A stretch of 48,232 nucleotides of DNA. Origin: Antrihabitans cavernicola. GTDB lineage: Bacteria > Actinomycetota > Actinomycetes > Mycobacteriales > Mycobacteriaceae. Where the stretch lies: positions 1 to 48,232 of the forward strand of contig NZ_VLNY01000024.1 of NCBI RefSeq assembly GCF_008297975.1. Reading direction: 5' to 3'. Positions 1-6,557 of this stretch are shown here, one piece after another (position 1 is the stretch's first letter; every line of letters starts with the position of its first letter). Made by a program: the position numbers and the translations under genes. The notes beneath the pieces were generated by a model. The model searched no databases, was not told where the DNA came from, and saw nothing but the letters and a program-made list of their open reading frames with translations.

Positions 1-1
1 T

Positions 2-745
2 CGTTGGTGGAAGGTCATGGCCGCCGAAGCCGCGGTCGAGGCCGATCCGATCAACCCGATGCGGCTCTTCGCCGAACTCTCGTCTCGGCTGCCCGACGAC
101 GCCATCGTGACAGCCGATTCCGGATCCTCCGCCAACTGGTACGCGCGACAACTGCGGTTCCGGGGGAACATGCGCGGCTCCTTGTCCGGCAACCTCGCCA
201 CCATGGGCCCCGGAGTGCCGTATGGAATCGGAGCCAAATTCGGTCACCCCGATCGGCCGGTCATCGTCTTCGCCGGCGACGGCGCAATGCAGATGAACGG
301 GCTCGCCGAACTCATCACCATCAAGCACTACTGGCAAGAATGGGACGATCCGCGCCTGATCATCACCGTTCTGCACAACGACGACCTCAACCAGGTCACC
401 TGGGAGATGCGGGCGATGGCGGGGGCGCCGAAGTTCGCCGAATCCCAGACTCTGCCCGACGTCGACTACGCAGCGTTCGCGGCCAGCCTCGGCCTGCACG
501 CCATCACCGTCACCGACCCCGAGAAGCTGCGTGCCGCATGGGATTTCGCGTTGGCGGCCGATCGGCCGACGATCCTCGACGTGCACTGCGACCCCAACGT
601 CCCACCGGTGCCGCCGCACGCCACCTACGAACAGATGAAAGACACCGCGATGTCTGTACTCAAAGGCGACGACGACGCCTGGGGTCTGATGAAGGAGGGC
701 GTCAAGATCAAAGCCCAGGAATTCCTTCCGCACCCGACGCAATAG
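2..745 (+). CDS. Thiamine-diphosphate-dependent enzyme, C-terminal part (5' end outside window)
   Basis: The reading frame is open from the first bases, so the gene begins upstream of the window; the ATG at 17 is probably internal. What is visible is the C-terminal TPP-binding domain of the acetolactate synthase/pyruvate oxidase/benzoylformate decarboxylase superfamily: a GDGAMQMNG segment followed about 30 residues later by NDDLNQ, the GDG...N motif that binds Mg-thiamine diphosphate. The substrate cannot be told from this domain. It ends with TAG directly before the enolase-superfamily gene (14 bases to its ATG), suggesting a common transcript and a catabolic pathway for a keto or hydroxy acid. 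Family assignment is firm; the specific reaction is unknown. Confidence 0.85.
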   Translation, partial: RWWKVMAAEAAVEADPINPMRLFAELSSRLPDDAIVTADSGSSANWYARQLRFRGNMRGSLSGNLATMGPGVPYGIGAKFGHPDRPVIVFAGDGAMQMNGLAELITIKHYWQEWDDPRLIITVLHNDDLNQVTWEMRAMAGAPKFAESQTLPDVDYAAFAASLGLHAITVTDPEKLRAAWDFALAADRPTILDVHCDPNVPPVPPHATYEQMKDTAMSVLKGDDDAWGLMKEGVKIKAQEFLPHPTQ

Positions 746-759
746 TGAGGTCGGAGATC

Positions 760-1863
760 ATGATCGGCACGGTTGTCGACGACGTCGATGTCGCCGCGTA
801 CACCGTTCCCACCGACGCACCCGAGGGCGACGGCACCATCACGTGGAGTTCGACCACGATCGTGGTGGTCCGAATCCGCGCCGGAGACACGGTAGGCACC
901 GGCTGGACCTACGGGCCGGTGGCGTGCGCGAGCGTGGTACGAGACATGTTGGCCGACATCGTCCTTGGCCGCGATCCCCTCGATGTCGGTGCCGCACACG
1001 AGGCGATGGTTCGGGCGGTGCGCAACGCCGGGCGCCCCGGCGCCATCGGCTACGCGATCTCGGCTGTCGACGTGGCGCTGTGGGATCTCAAAGCACGACT
1101 GCTCGAGGTGGCGCTGCATCGCTTGCTCGGGGCGGTACGCACCGACGTCCCCATCTACGGCAGCGGCGGCTTCACCACCTATGACGCCCCGCAACTGCGC
1201 ACCCAACTTTCGCGTTGGGTATTCGAGCAGGCGATACCGCGGGTGAAGATCAAGGTCGGAGAATCGTGGGGCAGCAACCCCGACCGCGATCTCGAGCGAA
1301 TCGACCAGACTCGCCGCATCATCGGTGACGGCACCGAGTTGTACGTCGATGCCAACGGTGGCTACACCCGCAAACAAGCCATCCGGATGATCAGGGCCGC
1401 TGACGATTTCGATGTGCGGTGGTTCGAGGAACCGGTGTCCTCCGATGACCTGGACGGGCTACGGGAAGTACGCGATGCGATCTCGGCGGACGTCGCCGCC
1501 GGCGAGTACGGATACGACCTCTACTACTTCCGCCGGATGTGCGCTGCCGGTGCTGTCGACTGCCTCCAAGTCGATGCCTCCAGATGCGGCGGGATCACCG
1601 AATGGCTCCGTGCTGCCGCCGTCGCCGCCTCGTTCGGGCTCGACGTCTCCGGTCACTGCGGACCGCACCTGCACGCGCACGCCGCAGCCGCGATTCCGAA
1701 CCTGCGCCACCTGGAATGGTTCCACGACCACGTCCGCATCGAGTCGATGTTCTTCGACGGCACTTTGAACCCGCTCGGCGGAACCGTGAGCCCAGATCCC
1801 GACGCTCCAGGTCACGGACTGACTCTCCGAACTTCGGACATCGACAGATATCTGATCCGATGA
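760..1863 (+). CDS. Mandelate racemase/muconate lactonizing enzyme family protein (enolase superfamily)
   Basis: A 367-residue enolase-superfamily protein: N-terminal capping domain, then a (beta/alpha)7-beta barrel. From the ATG at 760 the catalytic residues fall at almost the same positions as in mandelate racemase: KIK with K163/K165 as base, metal ligands D197 (VDANGG), E223 (WFEEP) and E249 (GEYGYD), and the D272 (VDASRCGG)/H299 (GHCGPH) dyad. This predicts abstraction of a proton alpha to a carboxylate, as a racemase or sugar-acid dehydratase. The ATG is preferred because GAGG lies 9 bases upstream; an in-frame GTG at 745 overlapping the previous stop is an alternative. It is probably cotranscribed with the TPP enzyme. 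The substrate is unknown. Confidence 0.88.
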   Translation: MIGTVVDDVDVAAYTVPTDAPEGDGTITWSSTTIVVVRIRAGDTVGTGWTYGPVACASVVRDMLADIVLGRDPLDVGAAHEAMVRAVRNAGRPGAIGYAISAVDVALWDLKARLLEVALHRLLGAVRTDVPIYGSGGFTTYDAPQLRTQLSRWVFEQAIPRVKIKVGESWGSNPDRDLERIDQTRRIIGDGTELYVDANGGYTRKQAIRMIRAADDFDVRWFEEPVSSDDLDGLREVRDAISADVAAGEYGYDLYYFRRMCAAGAVDCLQVDASRCGGITEWLRAAAVAASFGLDVSGHCGPHLHAHAAAAIPNLRHLEWFHDHVRIESMFFDGTLNPLGGTVSPDPDAPGHGLTLRTSDIDRYLIR

Positions 1864-1913
1864 ACCCCACATGCAACCGAAGGGGCAGAAAACGTGGAAT
1901 TTGCATACCCGGA

Positions 1914-1928
1914 CCGCTGAATCAGCGG
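1914..1928. terminator. Short perfect inverted repeat after the enolase-superfamily gene
   Basis: CCGCTGA and TCAGCGG are separated by one base, about 50 bases after the stop codon at 1863. In RNA this would be a small stem with a GAATC-type loop. There is no T tract, so it could equally be an operator for the small gene starting at 2011. Confidence 0.35.
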
Positions 1929-2010
1929 CGCGCCGACGACTACGGTCTACTCTGAAGGGCGCGTCGAGCCATTCCGAACGTGCGGCCTGGCGCCACGGGG
2001 GTGCATTGAC

Positions 2011-2199
2011 ATGACAGACGATGACATCGATGTCGGCACCGCCCTGTTGTCATACGAATTCCGCTGCGGTCACTGCGAACACCGATTCCACACAGCCGCC
2101 GCACAGCCCGACGATGCTGCCAGCGCGGCCCGCATCAACGGCTGGGAGATCACGAGTACGCATGCAGTGTGCCCCGGCTGCATCCAGGCTCTCCGATAA
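2011..2199 (+). CDS. Small zinc-ribbon-like hypothetical protein
   Basis: A 62-residue acidic protein with two CxxC pairs (RCGHCEHRF near residue 18 and VCPGC near residue 53), the layout of a zinc-ribbon knuckle. Similar small proteins are common in actinobacteria and have no defined function. The ATG at 2011 follows a G-rich stretch that could act as a ribosome binding site. It stands alone between the enolase-superfamily gene and the decayed cupin gene. The Cys spacing argues for a real gene, but the short length leaves doubt. Confidence 0.55.
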   Translation: MTDDDIDVGTALLSYEFRCGHCEHRFHTAAAQPDDAASAARINGWEITSTHAVCPGCIQALR

Positions 2200-2271
2200 C
2201 GCCGAAGCGATCGCAACAGTGGCAGCACGCAGGTCGCTCTCGGCGTCCTGAAACGCCTGACGCCCTGGGAC

Positions 2272-2641
2272 TCACGCAGGTGTTGGCCCCAGCGGGCGGC
2301 CGCCATCGCCGACGCTGCGTGTGTCGAGGTGCTCCTTGAGCTCGACGAACACGACGTGGCTGTCGGCGTCACCGATATTTTCACCCGCATGTTCCTGCGC
2401 ATCGAGCCACCGCACCTGCCCGGCCGCGAGTTCGACTTCCACCTGTTTCCCTTCGGTGCCGAGCCTGCGGCGGATCGGGCTCAGCGTGACCATCACACTG
2501 TCGGGATGACGGTGCGCCGTGGTGCAGTCACCGGGCCTGTCGTGGTAGTCGCAACACCCGCACCCGCTCATTCTCGAATACCATCGAGTACAGATCCGGA
2601 TCGGTCAGCACCGGGTCCGTCGATGCAGATTCCTCGATCAT
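2272..2641 (-). pseudogene. Cupin-domain protein, frameshifted
   Basis: Reading from ATG 2641 the frame encodes a typical small-cupin start (DLYSMVFENERVRVL) and hits a stop within about 40 codons. The rest of the protein continues in another frame from about residue 32: DYHDRPGDCTTAHRHPDSVM, then QVRWLDAQEHAGENIGDADS and VVFVELKE. Those are the two conserved cupin motifs with their metal-binding His and Glu residues. Removing one base near 2550, within the run gtgttgcgac, restores one continuous protein of about 120 residues. Either the gene is recently inactivated or the base is a sequencing error. It is divergent from the TetR gene with the palindrome between them, so it was probably that regulator's target. 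A second, shorter remnant of the same gene lies near 20.8 kb. Confidence 0.75.
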
Positions 2642-2694
2642 GACGACTCCCTTGTCGATCGGGCAGCCCGCTGCCGGTGCGCGCCCGCTTGATC

Positions 2695-2712
2695 ATGAGA
2701 TTTACGTCTCAT
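2695..2712. promoter_or_regulatory. Candidate TetR operator
   Basis: ATGAGA-N6-TCTCAT is a perfect interrupted palindrome of 18 bases. It sits in the 96-base gap between the divergent cupin and TetR genes, 25 bases before the TetR start. Size and position fit an autoregulatory TetR operator controlling both genes. Seen directly; the binding partner is inferred. Confidence 0.6.
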
Positions 2713-2737
2713 AAGAATACGCCGGTACCATAGGCGC

Positions 2738-3349
2738 ATGTCAACGCCCTACGAGGCCAGCGGCCGAACCCGGCAGAAGCAACGCACCCGCGCGGCACTG
2801 ACCGACGCGGCGCGCACGCTGGTTGCTTCGGGTATCACCCCGACCATCGACGACCTGGCCGATGCGACCGGCATCTCACGCGCGGTGGTGTACCGGTATT
2901 TCCCCAATCGATTGGCGATGCTTACGGCCGCGCATCCATTCACCGGGAGGCATTCCCTGCTACCCGAGGATCCGCCCGGGGACCCCGCCGCGCGATTGGA
3001 GATCGTCGTGGACACGCTCATCCGGATCGTCCTCGACACCGAGGCGCAGCAGCGCACCATGCTGCGCTTGTCCCTCGAGGCCGGACCCATCGAACGCGCA
3101 GATCTACCGTTGCGGCAGGGTCGCGCCATCGGGTGGATCGCCGAGGCATTATCACCACTGCACGCGCAGCTGTCCGAGCAAGCCGTCCACCGACTGGTCC
3201 TCGCGGTCCGTAGCGCGGTCGGAATCGAAGCCCTCGTCTGGCTGACCGATGTCGCTGGGCTCGACAGCGAGGCCGCGGCGGCACTGATGTCCTGGTCCGC
3301 CCAAGCGATGTTGCACGCCGCGCTCACCTCCGCGCCGCCGATGGGCTGA
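2738..3349 (+). CDS. TetR/AcrR family transcriptional regulator
   Basis: A 203-residue protein with the TetR N-terminal helix-turn-helix: ALTDAARTLVASGITPTIDDLADATG followed by the hallmark recognition helix and VVYRYFPNR (residues about 18-60). The remaining two thirds is the helical ligand/dimer domain, with no recognisable ligand signature. Length is normal for the family. It is divergent from the frameshifted cupin gene, and the ATGAGA-N6-TCTCAT palindrome lies just upstream, so autoregulation and control of the cupin gene are likely. It converges with the mycolate methyltransferase with only 8 bases between the stop codons. Confidence 0.88.
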   Translation: MSTPYEASGRTRQKQRTRAALTDAARTLVASGITPTIDDLADATGISRAVVYRYFPNRLAMLTAAHPFTGRHSLLPEDPPGDPAARLEIVVDTLIRIVLDTEAQQRTMLRLSLEAGPIERADLPLRQGRAIGWIAEALSPLHAQLSEQAVHRLVLAVRSAVGIEALVWLTDVAGLDSEAAAALMSWSAQAMLHAALTSAPPMG

Positions 3350-3357
3350 TCGACCGC

Positions 3358-4218
3358 CTATTTCGTGAGGGTGAATTGCATGACGTCGAGGTAGCGGGTG
3401 CGGAACAGGTCGGCGCACCCGGTCAGGTATTTCATGTAGCCGTCGTAGGTTTCTTGCGAGGCGATGCGGACCGCGTCGTCTCGGCGCTCCGACAGGGCCG
3501 CGGCCCAGCAATCGAGCGTGCGCGCGTAGTGCGGCTGCAGCGACTGAATCCTCTCGACCCGGAACCCGGTGTCCTGCGCTGGGTCGGTGACCCAGTCGGG
3601 TTCGGGAAGCTGCCCACCGGGAAAGATGTTGCGCAGCATGAAGATCGCGAAGAGAAGATGCTCGCGCGTCACCGGAATTCCGCGTTTCTCCAGGGTGGCG
3701 CGTTGATAGCCGATGATGGTGTGCAACAACATTCGGCCGTCCTCGGGCAAGATGTCGTGGCACCGTTGAAAGAACGCCGGGTAGCGACGCTGGCGGAAAT
3801 GCTCGAACGCGCCGATGCTGACGATCCGATCCACCGGTTCGTCGAACTCCTCCCAGCCTTGCAGCCGGACCGACGCGGTCCGCGCCCCCGACAGTGTCGA
3901 ACAGATCCGCTCGACGTACGCGTACTGGTTGCGGCTGAGGGTGAGCCCGATCACGTTGACATCGTATTTTGCGATTGCTCGCAGCATCGTCGAACCCCAG
4001 CCGCAGCCGACGTCGAGCAAGGTCATTCCCGGCTGCAGATCGCACTTGCCGAGCGCGAGGTCGACCTTCGCCCATTGCGCCTGCTCGAGTGTCATATCGT
4101 CGCGCTCGAAGTAGGCGCAGCTGTAGGTCAGGCTGCGATCGAGAAACAGAGCGAAGAACTCATCGGACACGTCGTAATGTGACCGCACGTTCTCATAGAA
4201 GGGCTTCAAATCCGGCAT
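3358..4218 (-). CDS. Mycolic acid cyclopropane synthase-like SAM-dependent methyltransferase
   Basis: A 286-residue protein of the CmaA/MmaA/PcaA family, which transfers a methyl group from SAM to double bonds of mycolic acid precursors in the cytoplasm. Visible features: FYENVRSHYDVSDEFF and LTYSCAYFERDDMTLEQAQ at the N-terminus (typical of this family), the SAM motif LDVGCGWG at residues 68-75, and the GLTLSRNQY and EHF segments around the lipid/bicarbonate site. The start at 4218 is chosen because GGAGGAAGG lies just upstream and the family begins here; upstream sequence in this frame is unrelated. The preceding small ORF on the same strand overlaps its start by 13 bases, so translation may be coupled. 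Family is certain; the exact modification is not. Confidence 0.92.
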   Translation of the reverse strand: MPDLKPFYENVRSHYDVSDEFFALFLDRSLTYSCAYFERDDMTLEQAQWAKVDLALGKCDLQPGMTLLDVGCGWGSTMLRAIAKYDVNVIGLTLSRNQYAYVERICSTLSGARTASVRLQGWEEFDEPVDRIVSIGAFEHFRQRRYPAFFQRCHDILPEDGRMLLHTIIGYQRATLEKRGIPVTREHLLFAIFMLRNIFPGGQLPEPDWVTDPAQDTGFRVERIQSLQPHYARTLDCWAAALSERRDDAVRIASQETYDGYMKYLTGCADLFRTRYLDVMQFTLTK

Positions 4219-4592
4219 GGCAATCCTTCCTCCGATTTCCGCGGATCGTCGCTGTAACGGCCGTAGCGCCGCATGCGTGCCGACCGGGCGGTCGGCACAT
4301 CTGCACGCGATGGCCGCCGGATGTCCACGACCTGGGCGGCAGCTTCCTCGTGTTGACGCTCCTCGACGACCAGCGCCTCCTTCGACGCATCGGCACGTTC
4401 GACGGCGGTGGAGTCGGCGAAAAGTCGGCCCGCACCGTAGTCGAGGGTGACCAGCATCTTTCGATACCTCAGCAGCAGCGACGACCGACGATCGAGCACG
4501 ATCGACGCCACACCCTCCCCCGCCCGAAGCACGGATCGGATCCCTTCGTACTCGAAACACGCCACCGCGCGCGGCCACATCGTCCACACCAT
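4206..4592 (-). CDS. Hypothetical protein coupled to the mycolate methyltransferase
   Basis: A 128-residue ORF lying directly upstream of the cyclopropane-synthase-like gene. Its ATG overlaps the stop of the small ORF before it (TGATG at 4594-4590), and its 3' end overlaps the methyltransferase start by 13 bases, an arrangement expected of a translationally coupled operon. The sequence (MVWTMWPRAVACFEYEGIRS..., SIVLDRRSSLLLRYRKM, a Glu-rich EERQHEEAAAQVV stretch) shows no domain I recognise. Support comes from gene spacing, not homology. It could be a non-coding upstream region. Confidence 0.4.
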   Translation of the reverse strand: MVWTMWPRAVACFEYEGIRSVLRAGEGVASIVLDRRSSLLLRYRKMLVTLDYGAGRLFADSTAVERADASKEALVVEERQHEEAAAQVVDIRRPSRADVPTARSARMRRYGRYSDDPRKSEEGLPCRI

Positions 4593-4753
4593 CAGCTCGG
4601 CCGAGCGGTATCCGGATCGCCGCCGGCAGCGTCGTGGGTCGCGGCTCTGGTTACCGGGTCCGCGAACATCGCCTCGATCCGGTACTTGACCTCCGCGGTG
4701 CTCATCACTTCATGACGCCGGACGTGCCCGCGCGCTGCGGTGGAACTGCTCAT
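4592..4753 (-). CDS. Small hypothetical protein (53 aa) at the head of the mycolate methyltransferase operon
   Basis: ATG at 4753 opens a 53-residue ORF (MSSSTAARGHVRRHEVMSTA..., EVKYRIEAMFADPVTRAA) that ends with TGA overlapping the ATG of the next ORF by one base. No domain is recognised; the central part looks helical and amphipathic. An internal ATG at MSTAEVKY is an alternative start. It would be the first cistron of a three-gene unit leading into the cyclopropane-synthase-like gene. Confidence 0.4.
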   Translation of the reverse strand: MSSSTAARGHVRRHEVMSTAEVKYRIEAMFADPVTRAATHDAAGGDPDTARPS

Positions 4754-5272
4754 CTGGATCACTCTTTCGATCGAAGTCGGGGTGCACCCTCGTCGTGTCA
4801 GCCAGCGCTGGTTCATACCAAGATCGCCGACAGCACCGCGGCACTTCATCCCGTCTGCCGCATCCCCGCCGACCCGCAACCCGTGTGACAGCACCCCGGA
4901 AACGAAAGTTCGTCGAGGCCGGTGTCGCGATAGGCAGGACGCTAGGTCGACACCCCGAACCACGTCAACCGGAAACCGGTGGATACCCCCCATGGCGCAC
5001 TCACAGCAATCACCTAGAAACAAGATAGGCACTAGTTTTCGCTCGCAGATTTTGAACTATCGGTTTGCTTGCATCGTGTCCGCAACGGCGATCGACCCAA
5101 CTCTGCACGACCGCCGCGGCGCTGCATGCGTAGTTCGGCCCGCCGTCGCCGGGAATCGGTTGGGTTCTCGCTACGTCCCGCAAAGAAAGAAAAGGCCGAA
5201 AACATCCCGCAAACCGTCTGGCCGGTATTACGGCGTCGATAGCAGCGCAGTGTCGGGGGTTGTGGGCTGGTC
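4754..5272. other. Intergenic region, 519 bases, no gene seen
   Basis: This stretch lies between the minus-strand methyltransferase unit and the plus-strand ABM-like gene. Open frames here have no recognisable motifs. It contains a short hairpin ACCGG-AAA-CCGGT at 4968-4980 and a more A/T-rich patch around 5020-5080 that could hold promoters for the flanking units. Confidence 0.5.
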
Positions 5273-5275
5273 GTG

Positions 5276-5599
5276 ATGGCTACGAAGGTGCGTTTGCAGT
5301 CGCGCAGGCACCTTCCCCGGAATGTCGTCGAATTCCGGAGGGTCCGCCGCACCTTGCTGCGCGGACCCGGGTGCGTCGGTGTCGGCGTGATGGCGGTGCC
5401 GTCGATCGCTACGTTCTGGTCCTTCTCTGCGTGGGCCGACCGGGCCAGCCTCGACACTGCGATCGGTCACCATCGCGAGACCACGATGACGGCGACCCTG
5501 TCGGGGAGGGTCGCGATCTCGCTGGTCGTCGTCTACACCGTGCCAACCGGGGAGGTTCCACCGCACTGGGGCGAGGTGCAGGCCCGTCTGCGGCCGTAA
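5276..5599 (+). CDS. Antibiotic-biosynthesis-monooxygenase (ABM)-like / dimeric alpha-beta barrel protein
   Basis: A roughly 107-residue protein whose pattern fits the family of small dimeric alpha/beta-barrel proteins: FRRVRRTLLRGPGCVGVGV, then FWSFSAWADRASLDTAIGHH, and a C-terminal VPTGEVPPHW followed by EVQARL. Members in actinobacteria typically read F-W-[TS]-[LF]-S-x-W at the same place. Function in this subfamily is undefined (monooxygenase-like fold, often without cofactor). ATG 5276 is preferred over the adjacent GTG at 5273; no strong Shine-Dalgarno is visible. The match is by pattern only, so confidence is moderate. Confidence 0.5.
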   Translation: MATKVRLQSRRHLPRNVVEFRRVRRTLLRGPGCVGVGVMAVPSIATFWSFSAWADRASLDTAIGHHRETTMTATLSGRVAISLVVVYTVPTGEVPPHWGEVQARLRP

Positions 5600-5673
5600 C
5601 CGTCGTGCTGCGAGGACTCCGGCTGGGTGCGCCGGTTCACGAGGTTGCATCCCGCGCTGCCATGAGACGGCGA

Positions 5674-5886
5674 TCAAGATGGATCGTCACGGTGAGCGCA
5701 TATCCCGGCATAGACGGCGTTGTAGGTGGCATCGTCGTCGAACACCCAGGACATGGAGCGGGTGTCGAACAGAAACGCAGCCAGCTGCCGATCCAGCGAG
5801 CACTGCGAGTATCGGCCGGTGCGGTAGCCGGAGGCCAAGAAGGATTCGACTATCGCAGCGGACGATGTCTCCCCGGGGCGACTCAT
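5674..5886 (-). CDS. Small conserved hypothetical protein with YRTGRY/DRQL/DDAT motifs, copy 1
   Basis: A 70-residue protein from ATG 5886, with core ASGYRTGRYSQCSLDRQLAA, then WVFDDDATYNAVY. A paralogue at 15090-15293 shares 25 of 46 aligned positions over this core, including YRTGRY, LDRQL, AFL, WV and DDAT, so this is a genuine protein family and not a chance ORF. An upstream in-frame ATG at 5970 has a GAGG motif and would add 28 residues not present in the paralogue. No catalytic signature and no membrane segment is visible. The two copies flank the Pls operon on opposite sides, and the second is coupled to a PAS-domain gene, suggesting a signalling or regulatory partner role (inference). 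Confidence 0.65.
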   Translation of the reverse strand: MSRPGETSSAAIVESFLASGYRTGRYSQCSLDRQLAAFLFDTRSMSWVFDDDATYNAVYAGICAHRDDPS

Positions 5887-5970
5887 GCGACACCGCTCAC
5901 TGCCGATGCGGGAGTAGGCCCCGAGTTCGGCGGAGCGAGTGGCGAGCAGAATGCACAGTGACCGATCCAT

Positions 5971-6557
5971 CGACGCTACCTCGGCGGGTTCCACCGAGCA
6001 TCCGACGCTGCAGGACACCTGGTTTGCTGAATATTGCCTCAAAGAATTCTCTGGTCAATCCACAGTGCCGGATGACGAGAAAGCTTCGTAGCCGATGCGG
6101 GTGCCGAAGTTCGTACTGCACGGTCTGGTTAGGGCGTTAGCGGGCGATCCGCTGGATCGGTGCCCGTGATTTACAGTCGTACGGTTTGTTTGCAGAAGCA
6201 GTTCATGTCGGCCATCCGGATAATTTGGTGTAGCGGGTGATGAACTGCGGCATTCGGCGGCCAACGCGGCTTGACGACACCGTCAAACACTTCATAACGT
6301 CCAGATAACGACGGAGACCGCGTGGTTTGGTACCGGAGGTATAGGGGCCTTCGTAGGGGGTGAAGCAAATGCCGGGCCAACCCTGCGGATCGGGGCTCGT
6401 GTTGGTGTAGTCCCGGAGTCGTTGGGGTGAATGCGTCTCCACAGCAATGCTTTTCACAATTCGGTGGACGACGTTCGGTGCAGGTTGACCCGCTGACCGG
6501 AGACGAGCACTGCATATCGATTGCAGTCGAACGAGAACAATTTGGGGGAATTCTCAC
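5971..6557. other. Leader/intergenic region upstream of the Pls operon
   Basis: 587 bases without a gene I can support. On the minus strand between 6203 and 6457 there is an open frame with coding-like composition (containing TSPDPQGWPGICFTPYEGPY) that I cannot assign; it may be the remains of a gene. The ribosome binding site of the Pls gene (GGGGGA, about 8 bases before ATG 6558) lies at the right edge, so the operon promoter should be within this region. Confidence 0.5.

Noticed and set aside
4-1863. One 619-residue plus-strand reading frame spanning the first two genes
   Set aside because: Its first 240 codons are an alternative frame of the TPP enzyme (Arg/His-rich, no motifs). Only the part from 760 is a real protein.
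3152-4075. Long minus-strand frame inside the mycolate methyltransferase
   Set aside because: It is Arg-rich and out of frame with the clear SAM-methyltransferase motifs; a shadow frame of high-GC DNA.
6203-6457. Minus-strand ORF with coding-like composition upstream of Pls
   Set aside because: No family recognised, no ribosome binding site and no continuation; kept only as a note in the intergenic entry.
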